Shown here one piece after another: positions 1 to 8,870 of a DNA stretch of 64,000 nucleotides. A model generated the notes under the pieces. It saw nothing but the letters and a program-made list of their open reading frames with translations. It did no database searches and was not told where the DNA came from. The position numbers and the translations under genes are program-made. The DNA is from Puccinellia tenuiflora (lineage: Eukaryota > Streptophyta > Magnoliopsida > Poales > Poaceae). How positions within the stretch are numbered: position 1 is the first letter of the stretch; the number at the start of each line of letters is the position of its first letter. The stretch lies in contig QRDG01000415.1 of assembly GCA_012064385.1 (NCBI GenBank), positions 1,395,792 to 1,459,791 of the forward strand, read 5' to 3'.

Positions 1-1363
1 AGATAAAGATATAATTGATGTATTTACATGCTTAGCTATGCATAGCCATGCTTAATAGATGCTTTATGTCTGTTATTAATTCCATAATTGTTGATATTGA
101 TGGAATGATTCGGTCATGGTGGATAATGGAGATGCTTAATTAAAATGCTAAGAAGGCTTGGATGAGTTGCCCTCGGGGAGGGTGGTTTGCCTCATTCTTG
201 CCGCCTAGGATGAGAGTGCTTTTAGCTAGAACCAAGAACCGAGCGTGCTTCCATTGGTGGGTGTATGGGCGCCTTACTAACTGAATAACTTGTGCGGGCG
301 TATCCAAGGGTCCTCTAGTTTGCTATTTCCATTTGCCGTGTGTTTGAGCGGAAAAAGGATGATGAGGATGGTGGTGTTAGGAAGTGGCGATGGGGCAGGG
401 GCTGAGGCTGGGTAAACTTGCCCTGTGGCCACTGATGACTCTTGGATAGTCTCACGCGAGGTAAAGGTTTAACCGCGCCTGCTTGCCGGCCTTCCCTGGA
501 AGAGGGCCAACTAGGTGAGCCGGACGGTACCAATGGGTAAATTAGTACACCCCTGCAGGGTAAATCTTTTCGAAAAGCCGTGTCCACGGTTATGGACAAA
601 CTCTTGGGAAAGGCGGATTAGCTCATAGATAACATTAACCTAATTGATATGGCAGCTAAAGGTTGCATTAATCAACAAGAGAGTGAAGGTTCATTTCCTC
701 GAGGGTGAGTCGAGGGAGTGCCTTTGTGTGAGATGAGTGGTGATGGTTGTGAGTAGGTTCGCCGAGAACCGAAAGGTGATAATGATACTCTCTTACCCCT
801 TTTTAAAAGTATTTCTATGTAGACGAATGCCATGTGTCCTTTTTCTTTCTGTTTATGAAACTTAGCTTTATGCAAAAGAACTACATATAAAGCTTTAGAG
901 CCTCCGTCAGTCATTGGGCCTATATCGCCCTACTAAACTTGCGAGTACATCGTACTCAGTCCCTCTTTGCTGCCTCTATGTATTTGTATTTCAGAGGAGG
1001 ACGACACCGAGCGACTAGGTGGTTTCTTCGTTGACGTCGACTACTAGTCTGGGGTTCCCAGGTGGCAGCTTGGGACCGTGGAACAAGCTGGCTGGGATGA
1101 TTTTATTGTAGGCCTCTTAGGCCATATTTTGCTTCTTGTTGTTAGACAACACTACCCGCTTCCGCTTGTTGAATTGTTGGATCTGTGATCCTTTTGCTTG
1201 TAATATTTGTATTCTTCTCGTTATATGAGTTGCTATATGTTTTGTGTCGTAGAGTCATGCTTTGTGCCAGTTCTGTTCCACAAGTCTCGATCTTTGTTTT
1301 ATACATTGATGGTTGTGCCAACTACATAGCCTCTCTGTATAATTCCGGGGTCGGGGCGTTACA
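1..1363 (+). mobile_element. L1: 3' part of a Tekay-family LTR
   Basis: This is the downstream part of a long LTR. It is closely similar to the ends of the LTRs at 45,543-48,256, 50,817-55,277 and, on the other strand, 56,591-60,465. It ends in GGGGCGTTACA at 1,363. What follows is the reverse complement of an integrase coding region and not a primer binding site, so this is a 3' LTR or a solo LTR inserted into the integrase of element C. ATAAT at 1,364-1,368 would be the right copy of a 5 bp target duplication; the left copy lies outside the window. No gene is present. Confidence 0.85.
566..577. repeat. Perfect 12 bp palindrome CTTTTCGAAAAG in the LTR
   Basis: The self-complementary 12-mer sits in a well conserved block of the LTR. 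The same palindrome is at 18,261, 47,340, 54,360 and 57,494 in the related LTRs. It is followed by a CCGTG...CACGG inverted pair in most copies. Its role is unknown. Confidence 0.7.
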
Positions 1364-1698
1364 ATAATATCCTTCAGGAATGATACAGCTGTGCGGCCGT
1401 CACATTTTCTTATTGGCTTCACCTCAATCCACTTGGTGAACTTGTCCACCATCACCAAGATGTGAGTCATATTACCTCGGGCTGGCTTGAAAGGTCCCAC
1501 CATATCCAGACACCACACTGCAAATGGCCATGTGATGGGGATAGTTTTGAGAACTGATGCCGGCATATGTATTTTGTGGGCGAATCTCTGACACCCTTCG
1601 CATTTTCTGACAATGTCCTCTGCCTGCTGCAAAGCACTGGGCCAGTAAAATCCATGTCGGAACGCCTTAGCTACTATGGCTCTGGAGGATGCGTGATG
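1364..1698 (-). pseudogene. pol: Integrase, N-terminal and early core part (element C)
   Basis: The minus frame shows the CxxC end of the HHCC zinc-binding domain (RKCEGCQRFA) and the first strand of the catalytic core (WCLDMVGPFKPARGN, then VDKFTKWIEV). The first catalytic Asp is in LDMVG. The frame is cut at about SFLKDII by the L1 LTR at 1,363, so the second Asp and the Glu of the D,D,E triad are not in the window. Upstream, the zinc-binding domain is interrupted by the hAT element at 1,699-2,548. This is a dead integrase split by two insertions. Confidence 0.85.
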
Positions 1699-2548
1699 TA
1701 GGGCTGGGCGTTCGGTTAGACCGAACCGATCGGTTCGGTTTCTCAGTCTAAAAATAATTTCGGTTTGCTGAAAAGGGTGACCGATCGGTGTTTGGAAATA
1801 CTGCTAACCGAGGATTCGGTGCATGGATGTATCGGTTCGGTCCTCGGTTTCTGACCGAATCAACCGATCAGAAGCAAATCCACCTATTCGAGGAACACAT
1901 GCGTCGGTTTCAACGAAAATCAACCACAAAATCTAGCAGAAATACATATCTGACTGGAAGGGAATGGGATAGATAAAGCTATAGGAGCAGATTAGCTCGG
2001 AGATAGGTCGAGCTAGTCTGCCGCATCTGCAAAGAAGAGGTCATGTAGGTCGTCGGACGCGACACCGGCTCGCCAGGATAGAGCTCCAGTTCGGAATTTG
2101 AGGTGGAGAAGGTAGCTGTAGGCAAGAACTAGGGAGAAGAGAGCGATACCACGGCGCCGGCGCTGGTCGCCGGAATCGAGCAGGAGCGGTGGTCATCTCC
2201 TCCTCGCGTGGCTGGTGCCTGGTGGTAGACTCGTGGCTGTCATGTGCCCATGTCTTTTTCCTAGGCGACTAGATAAGGTTCATGTGCGTGCAGCTTTGGC
2301 TGAGGATTGCTCTCGTGAAGGCCTTACGTGGACTAGGTGACTAGTGGGCTCTTTGCCCAATGCGTGGAATTTCGGTTTCTAGGTCTTTTCGGTTAGCCCT
2401 TGTTTAAAACCGAACTAGCCGATCTAATTTCGGTTTTCCAAAATTCAAAACCGAATTTAGTACTAACGATTCGGTTTCGGTTTATTCGGCTTCGGTCCCG
2501 GTCATTTCGGTTCGGTAGTTCGGTTTTCGGTTAAAATGCCCACCCCTA
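1699..2548. mobile_element. hAT-type non-autonomous DNA transposon (850 bp) with 8 bp target duplication
   Basis: The left end is TAGGGCTGGGCG and the reverse complement of the right end is TAGGGGTGGGCA, an imperfect 12 bp terminal inverted repeat of the kind common in plant hAT elements. It is flanked by identical 8 bp copies of GCGTGATG at 1,691-1,698 and 2,549-2,556, the size hAT transposases make. Both ends carry many CGGTT / AACCG subterminal repeats (about 1,711-1,860 and 2,370-2,532), which fit transposase binding sites. There is no transposase ORF. The middle (about 1,980-2,260) is more GC-rich and different in character. Confidence 0.92.
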
Positions 2549-2568
2549 GCGTGATGACCGCATTCCCC

Positions 2569-4827
2569 CTAATGAATATCTCGGAGAATCTCTTCCCCCT
2601 CTTCTGGCTCGACACAGCGCTGGAGCACGGTGGTTACACTTCTCTTATACAGCTCATGGTTGATGATTGTGAAGGATTTGGATCGCCTCTGGATCTGTCT
2701 GGCCGAGACCTCATCACTCGGTAGACTACCATCTAACATGAATGTCATGATAGGTTGTGCCCATGCCGGTACCGGGCGAGTGCCGAGTATAGGTTCGTCA
2801 ATCTCCATTGCATCAACCGACATCACCACATCCGATATGGGATAGAGAGTCCCCGAGTCCTCCCAAGGAGTCCCCGAGTTCCGCCAAGCGGCCTTCCAGT
2901 TTTCGAGTGTAGTAACCGAGTCCTGGTGAATGTAACCGACATCCACGGAAGTCCCCAGTTCCTGCGGCGTAGTCCCCGAGTTCTGCAGCATGCTCCAGAC
3001 ATCCACGTCCATCGGGACGACGTCGGATTCCGGATTTCCCGGGATAAAGATTGATTCAGACTCGGGTGAAGGCTTGATTGATGGCTTGTGAAGATGCTCC
3101 AGCGACACCCCGGGTGGGATGGCCTGCCAATATGACCCGATCTTGGATAGCATGTCAGCACTTTCATTTTCTGTCCGCCGAATATGATTGAACTCGCAAC
3201 CATCAAAGTACCCCGAGATCTTCTGTACATGGAACCGGTACGCCGCCATGATGGCATCCAGGGCGTCCCAATTGCCTGATGTTTGCTGAATCACCAGATC
3301 CGAGTCACCATAACATATGATCCGGCGAATTCCGATTTCCTTGGCCACCTTGAGTCCATGAATCAGAGCCTCATACTCTGCGACATTGTTGGATGCTGCG
3401 AAATGGACTTGCAGAAAATATTTCAGCTGATCTCGCTTCGGCGAGGTGAGAACCACGCCGGCACCCAGGCCCTCTTTTACTTTAGACCCATCAAAATGCA
3501 TTCTCCAGTAATTGGAGTCCGGCAGGGACGGTTCATACTGCATCTCGGTCCAATCCACAAAGAAATCTGCCACTGCTTGAGATTTGATGGTATCTCTTCT
3601 CATATATTGCGGCGCATAAGCTGTGAGCTCGATAGCCCACTTGGCTACTCGGCCACTGGCATCCTTGTTGCCGAGTATTTCCGACACAGGGGCCGCACTC
3701 ACAACAGTTATAGGTTGCTCCTGGAAGTAATGTTTCAATTTCTTGGCCGCCATGTAGACACCATAAGTCATTTTCTGGTAGTGAGGATAGTTTTGTTTTG
3801 AAGTGGAGAGCACCTCACTCAAATAATATACCGGCCTCTGCACGGTAGCTCCCTCTTCTTCTCGCTCCACCACTACTACCACACTAACGACTCGGTTAGT
3901 GGCAGCAATGTAGAGCAACATGGGCTTTCTTGGTAATGGCGAAGCCAATATCAGCGCTGTAGCCAACATCTTTTTTAGTTCATGGAACGCCGCGTCCGCT
4001 TGCGGGGTCCAGCTAAACCTGTCTGATTTTTTCATTAGTTGGTATAAGGGCAAGGCCTTTTCTCCCAACCGACCTAGGAAGCGGCTCAGAGAAGCCAGAC
4101 ATCCGGTGAATTTTTGGACATCCCGGAGACATCTCGGTAACCTCATGTTTTCTATTGCCCAGATCTTAGTTGGATTTGCCTCGATACCTCGGCTTGACAC
4201 AAGAAAACCGAGTAACTTTCCTGCTGGTACACCGAATGTGCATTTATCCGGATTAAGTTTTAGCCGGAATTTCCGCAGGTTTGCGAATGTCTCTTTGAGA
4301 TCATCCAACAAGGTGTGTTTTTCTTTAGTTTTTATGACTATGTCATCGACATACACCTGCACATTTTTGCCTATCTGATCGTGTAAACATTTCTGCATAC
4401 AACGCTGGTAAGTAGCGCCGGCATTTCTCAACCCAAAACACATGACTTGGTAGCAATAAGCCCCGTACGGGGTGATAAAGGCAGTCTTTATTTGATCAGA
4501 AGGGTTCAGCGGTATCTGGTGAAAACCAGAGTACGCATCTACAAATGATAATAGTTCACACCCGGCCGTGGAGTCGATCACTTGATCGATCCGAGGCAGC
4601 GGGAATGGATCCTTAGGACATGCCTTGTTCAGATGAGTGTAATCAACACACATGCGCCAGACAGTAGCAGCATCCGGGTCATCCTTCTTCTTTTCTACCA
4701 GGACCGGGTTAGCCAACCAGTCCGAGTACTTCACTTCCACCACAGCATTTGCTGCGAGTAACTTGGCTAACTCGTCACCCACAGCTTTTCTTCTTCCTTC
4801 AGCCAGACGCCGCGTAGGCTGCTTCAC
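2569..4827 (-). CDS. pol: Reverse transcriptase - RNase H - archaeal-type RNase H (element C)
   Basis: This open stretch of 752 codons lies inside the C polyprotein; its first Met is not a natural start. It would copy element RNA into DNA in virus-like particles. RT comes first: YSDWLANPVLVEKKKDD, WRMCVDYTHLNKACPKD, FVDAYSGFHQI, FGLRNAGATYQR, and the catalytic YVDD near residue 160. A first RNase H follows with its catalytic Asp replaced (LYIAATNRVVS), then the linker. A second RNase H has FDGSKVKEG, AEYEALIHG, YGDSDL and NESADMLSK. Dual RNase H with a degenerate first copy is the hallmark of the Tat lineage. The frame runs on toward the integrase but is cut by the hAT insertion. Upstream it is out of frame with the protease. 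Confidence 0.9.
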   Translation of the reverse strand: MKQPTRRLAEGRRKAVGDELAKLLAANAVVEVKYSDWLANPVLVEKKKDDPDAATVWRMCVDYTHLNKACPKDPFPLPRIDQVIDSTAGCELLSFVDAYSGFHQIPLNPSDQIKTAFITPYGAYCYQVMCFGLRNAGATYQRCMQKCLHDQIGKNVQVYVDDIVIKTKEKHTLLDDLKETFANLRKFRLKLNPDKCTFGVPAGKLLGFLVSSRGIEANPTKIWAIENMRLPRCLRDVQKFTGCLASLSRFLGRLGEKALPLYQLMKKSDRFSWTPQADAAFHELKKMLATALILASPLPRKPMLLYIAATNRVVSVVVVVEREEEGATVQRPVYYLSEVLSTSKQNYPHYQKMTYGVYMAAKKLKHYFQEQPITVVSAAPVSEILGNKDASGRVAKWAIELTAYAPQYMRRDTIKSQAVADFFVDWTEMQYEPSLPDSNYWRMHFDGSKVKEGLGAGVVLTSPKRDQLKYFLQVHFAASNNVAEYEALIHGLKVAKEIGIRRIICYGDSDLVIQQTSGNWDALDAIMAAYRFHVQKISGYFDGCEFNHIRRTENESADMLSKIGSYWQAIPPGVSLEHLHKPSIKPSPESESIFIPGNPESDVVPMDVDVWSMLQNSGTTPQELGTSVDVGYIHQDSVTTLENWKAAWRNSGTPWEDSGTLYPISDVVMSVDAMEIDEPILGTRPVPAWAQPIMTFMLDGSLPSDEVSARQIQRRSKSFTIINHELYKRSVTTVLQRCVEPEEGEEILRDIH

Positions 4828-4952
4828 CAGCCTAGCATCCGGTCTGACATGTAATGATGCTTAGCCAACTCCCTCGGAACACCCAGCAAGTCCTGACTAG
4901 ACCATGCAAAGATATCCCGATTCTCACGGAGGAAGTTGATGAGCTCGCTTTC

Positions 4953-5660
4953 CTATTTGCTGTCCAACCCGGCACCGATGATGACAGTGTGGTCCGGGTT
5001 AGACTCGTCAACGCCGACTTTCTTGGACTCCTTCGCCGCCTGAAAGGTTGCAGTCTGCTGCGGGTTAGCCGGACTCGGCATACCGAGTTGAGCGGACTGG
5101 GCCAGAGCCACCACCTCGTGGATTCTCCTCTTCTCTGCAGCGATCACCAATGACTCGGCCAGGAGTGATCCGGCAGAGGCACACTCCATGGAGCGCTTGT
5201 AGTCACCCGAGATAGTGATGACACCATTCGGACCCGGCATCTTCATTTTTAGGTAGGCCACATGAGTGGACGCCATGAACTTGGCGAGTGCTGGCCTACC
5301 GAGTAAGACATGATACGGACTTTCGAGGTCTACTACCTCGAACAGCAGACTCTCAGTTCTGCAATTGCATTTGTCGCCAAATGCGACATCTACCCAGACT
5401 GGGCCCGTGGGCGCATGCGACACACCCGGCACGATCCCATGGAAGGTGGTCCTGCTTGGCTGCATCATGTTCTTGGCAATTCCGAGTTTGACCACGGTGT
5501 CCTTGTACATGATGTTGATGCTGCTCCTGTTGTCCACTAGGACCCGGCTGAAACTGACATTGATGCTGGGTCCGACGAATGTCGGATTCACCACTAAAGC
5601 ATAACCTCCTGGGTTGGGCATGACCCTGGGATGATCATTGATGCTCCAGTTGATCTCATC
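4953..5660 (-). pseudogene. pol: Retropepsin-like protease region (element C)
   Basis: The C-terminal half of a long minus-strand open frame holds a Tat-type aspartic protease: YALVVNPTFVG, FSRVLVDNRSSINIMY and YHVLLGRPALAKFMA. The active-site loop, normally VDGGSS in this lineage, reads VDNRSS, so the conserved Gly-Gly is lost and catalysis is unlikely. A stop at 4,953 follows DHTVIIGAGLDSK, and RT continues in another frame. The N-terminal half of the same open frame (5,661-6,401) is GC-rich leader sequence with no recognisable domain; I do not count it as protein. No capsid or zinc-knuckle gag lies between the primer site and this protease. Confidence 0.8.
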
Positions 5661-6730
5661 CTCAGACCAGTGGGCCGGGAGGCGGGGACTTGGCCAGCCG
5701 GGGAGCCGGAGTCGGCACGGGCGGGCGCGGCCAGCCGGGAGGCGGGGAGCCGGCCAGGCCAGCCGGAAGGCGGCGAGGCGGGAGGCCGGAGCGAGGAGCC
5801 GGGAGGCGGCCAGCACGGGGAGGAGCCGGCGCGGGGAGACGGACCGGGGCGGCTGGGAAGCCGGCAAGGCGGCCAGACGGGCGCGGTTGCCGGCGTGCAC
5901 GGACGCGGGAGCCAGCCAGGATGGGGCGGAGGCGAGCCGGCACGCAGGCGGGCAGCGTGTCGGAGCGGAGGCGGCCGACTCGGGCAGAGGCGGAGCGACG
6001 GAGCGGAGACGGAGCGGCGGAGCGGGGGCGGCCGAGTGACCAGCGACGGTGCGGGCGCAGCCAGGCAGGTACCCAGCAGGGGCGGGTGGAGTAGTAGCGA
6101 GCCGAAGGTGAGACGGGCGCGGACGCGGGCTCGGCCGGACTAGCGCAGACGCGGAGCCGAAGAATTCAAGGATGGCCGCGTGCGCGCGAGCCGGAACGTG
6201 CGTGGACGGAGTTGGGGGGAGCTTGGGCGCAGCTGCTCGTGGACTTGGATGAGCGCGCGGTTGCACGGGCGCGGAGGAGCGCGATCGCGGGCGCAGGCAG
6301 TAGAGGTCGATAGTGCAGGGACGCGGGCACGGACGAGGTCGTGCGGCGCAGGCGCGGTCAGTGGCGTTGATGGAGGCGCAAAGATGCATGTGCTGGCGCA
6401 AAGGAGCACGCGTGGGTGCTTACGGAGGTGAAGAAATGCGGACGCGGACGTGGTGGAGGCGTCGTGCGGGGAGGAGCTCGTGCGCTGGAAGTCCTGGTGA
6501 TGGGCGCGGCCCCAGGAGAGGTCGAGGGAGGCCGGCGGCGTGGAAGTCAAGTTCACGGGCGACGGCGTGCCTGCGCAGACACGGAGTAGCTCGAGCGGCA
6601 GGCTGAGGACGCGGTCGTGCGCTGGTGTCGATCCAGATCTAGACCCGTAGATCCAGCACAGCGCCATGGCCAGCGACGAAGATGTCGACGAAGATTGGTC
6701 TCGCCGAGAACGGGATCTGGTCGCTGCTAG
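5661..6730 (-). other. GC-rich leader of internal 2, shared with internal 1
   Basis: From about 5,666 to the primer site this sequence is nearly identical to 9,735-10,815 in internal 1. It is rich in CCGG and GGAGGCGG, open in several frames on both strands because of its composition, and matches no gag motif that I can see. It sits where gag should be in an autonomous element. The join to the protease region is abrupt, near 5,665. Confidence 0.7.
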
Positions 6731-6747
6731 CCCCACGGTGGGCGCCA
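6731..6747 (-). other. Primer binding site (element C, internal 2)
   Basis: The minus strand reads TGGCGCCCACCGTGGGG two bases after the LTR end at 6,750. It starts with TGG, as expected for pairing with the CCA end of a tRNA. It differs from the initiator-Met site used by B, E, F and G. The identical site recurs at 10,816-10,832. Confidence 0.85.
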
Positions 6748-6749
6748 AA

Positions 6750-7361
6750 TGTCGTGGTGGGTTGCACGGCATATCCATCAGAGATGGAAAGATTGTGGGG
6801 GCAAGGCAGCGATGGCGTTCCGGCGGGATTGGGTACAAGCACGGCAAGAACACACGCGATGTACCCAGGTTCGGGGCCCTCCTATGGAGGTAACACTCCT
6901 ACGTCCTGCATGTCTGATGTATATCGTGGCATAGATCTCGGGCTACATGGTTGCTCCTTGAGCTGTGTTCATCTCTCCCTAACTAGAGGAGGAAGAAGGG
7001 GTAGGTGGGGATGAGAAGAGACTCCACCTCCCAAATATGTATCTAGGGTTTCCTCTAAAGGTTGCCTCTCAAGGGCTCCCTGGTGCACCTTATAAAGGGG
7101 ATGCCCAGGGGACAAAGGGGTGGCCCATTAGGCCCAGCTAGTACTACTTAGGGCAGCCTGGAGCTTCCAGCCGGACGGGCTGCCTGGAGCTCAAGCCGGA
7201 CGGGCTGCCTGGAGCTCCAGCCGGACGGGCTGCCTGGAGCTCCAGCCGGTCGGGCTGCCTGGGGTCTCCAGCCAGCAGCTTGCTTGATCCTCGTGGTTTG
7301 CTTTTCTTGTTCTTTTGTTGAGTCGTGGACTTTGGCATACCCGGGGGTCATTCCCCCGACA
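6750..7361 (-). repeat. Middle (shared) LTR of element C, 612 bp
   Basis: The ends are TGTCG at 6,750 and CCGACA at 7,361 in the plus reading. A primer site lies on its left and a polypurine tract on its right, so it is the 5' LTR of internal 2 and also the 3' LTR of internal 1. A TATA-like CTTTATAAG lies on the minus strand at 7,089-7,097. Short CAGCCGGACGGGCTGCCTG-type repeats occupy 7,165-7,265. Confidence 0.88.
7089..7097 (-). promoter_or_regulatory. TATA-like box in the C LTR
   Basis: CTTTATAAG on the minus strand lies in a GC-rich context inside the LTR, oriented to transcribe internal 2. The same motif is in the right LTR at about 11,173-11,181. Confidence 0.55.
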
Positions 7362-7373
7362 CTAGCCCCCGAG
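7362..7373 (-). other. Polypurine tract of internal 1 (element C)
   Basis: The minus strand reads CTCGGGGGCTAG immediately before the LTR start TGTCGGGGG. This is the usual plus-strand priming site and marks the 3' end of internal 1. Confidence 0.75.
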
Positions 7374-7474
7374 ATCGTGGAGTCTTGCTAGCTTGCTGGG
7401 AAGACTTCGCGATCTTCCCCTTGTCTTGGTTGTTGTGGATGAGATGCTGGAGTCGGAGGTGAAGCCGGCTGATG

Positions 7475-8063
7475 CCAAATGAACTTGAAGCCGGACGAAC
7501 TTGAGGCCGGATGGACTTGAAGCCGGATGAAGTTGGAGCTGGATGAACTTGACGCCACATGAACTTGACGCCAGATTAACCTGAAGCCGGACGAACTTGA
7601 CGCCGAGCAAAGTTGAAGCCAATGAAATCCTTGAAGCCGGATGAAAGTTGTGGTCAGATGAAAATCCCTGAAGCCGGATGAAAATCCTTGAAGCCGGATG
7701 AAAATCCTTGAAGCCGGATGAAAGTCCTTGAAGCCGGATGAAAATCCTTGAAGCCGGATGAAAGTTGTGGTCAGATGAAAATCCCTGAAGCCGGATGAAA
7801 ATCCTTGAAGCCGGATGAAAATCCTTGAAGCCGGATGAAAATCCTTGAAGCCGAATGAAAACCCTTGAAGCCGGATGAAAATCCTTGAAGCCGGATGAAA
7901 GTTGTGGCCAGATGAAAATCCCTGAAGCCGGATGAAAATCCTTGAAGCGGGATGAAAATCCTTGAAGCCAGATGAAAACCCTTGGAGCCGGATGAAAATC
8001 CTTGAAGCCGGATGAAAATCCTTGAAGCCAGATGAAAATTGTGGCCAGATGAAAATCTTTGAA
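7475..8063. repeat. Tandem array of a 20 bp unit (GAAGCCGGATGAAAATCCTT)
   Basis: From 7,630 to 8,063 the 20 bp unit repeats with few changes. Interspersed variants (gttgtggtcagatg and relatives, near 7,648, 7,766, 7,900 and 8,038) mark a higher-order period of about 118-138 bp. Degenerate GAACTTGAAGCCGGA units extend the array leftward to about 7,475. It lies in the 3' untranslated part of internal 1, near the polypurine tract. Confidence 0.9.
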
Positions 8064-8072
8064 ATTGAACCG

Positions 8073-8870
8073 GGCTCTTGACCAGGGTGTGAGTCCTCCG
8101 GGTCTGCGGCTGCGCAGCCCCCGGGAATGAGATGCCGGCTGACGGCGTGGCAGCCCCCGGGCTCTTGGCCAGGGTGATAGAGTCCTCCGGGTCGGCGTAT
8201 GCGCAGGACCCGGGAATGAGATGCCGGCTGACGGCAGCCCCCGGGCTCTTGGCCAGGGTGATAGAGTCCTCCAGGTCGGCGTATGCGCAGGACCCGGGAA
8301 TTAGATGCCGGCTGACGGCGTGGCATCCCCCGGGCTCTTGGCCGGGGTGATAGAGTCCTCCGGGTCGGTGTATACGCAGGACCCGGGAATGAGATGCCGG
8401 CTGACGGCATGGCAGCCCCCGGGCTCTTGGCCGGGGTGATAGAGTCCTCCGGGTCGGCGTATGCGCAGGACCCGGGAATTAGATGCCGGCTGACGGCGTG
8501 GCAGCCCCCGGGCTCCTGGCCAGGGTGATAGAGTCCTCCGGGTCGGCGTATGTGCAGGACCCGGGAATGAGATGCCGGCTGACGGCAACCCCCGGGCTCT
8601 TGGCCGGGGTGATAGAGTCCTCCAGGTCGGCGTATGCGCAGGACCCGGGAATTAGATGCCGGCTGACGGCGTGGCATCCCCCGGGCTCTTGGCCGGGGTG
8701 ATAGAGTCCTCCGGGTCGGTGTATACGCAGGACCCGGGAATGAGATGCCGGCTGACGGCATGGCAGCCCCCGGGCTCTTGGCCGGGGTGATAGAGTCCTC
8801 CGGGTCGGCGTATGCGCAGGACCCGGGAATGAGATGCCGGCTGACTGCGTGCCAGCCCCCGGGCTCGCGG
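8073..8870. repeat. Tandem array of 84/89 bp units in a 351 bp higher-order repeat
   Basis: The marker GGGCTC recurs at 8,159, 8,243, 8,332, 8,421, 8,510, 8,594, 8,683, 8,772 and 8,861, giving spacings 84, 89, 89, 89, 84, 89, 89, 89. The block of four units (351 bp) is therefore present twice in the same order. Units contain CCTCCGGGTCGGCGTATGCG and GATGCCGGCTGACGGC. Because 351 is divisible by three, a minus frame stays open through both copies, but no protein domain is recognisable. Confidence 0.92.

Noticed and set aside
5631..6853. Long open frames on both strands in the GC-rich leader of C
   Set aside because: They overlap in several frames, are repetitive in Arg, Pro, Gly and Ala, recur in internal 1 with frame changes, and show no domain. 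GC-rich composition explains them.
8073..8870. CRISPR-like array
   Set aside because: Units are contiguous 84/89 bp tandem repeats without unique spacers, in a plant retrotransposon.
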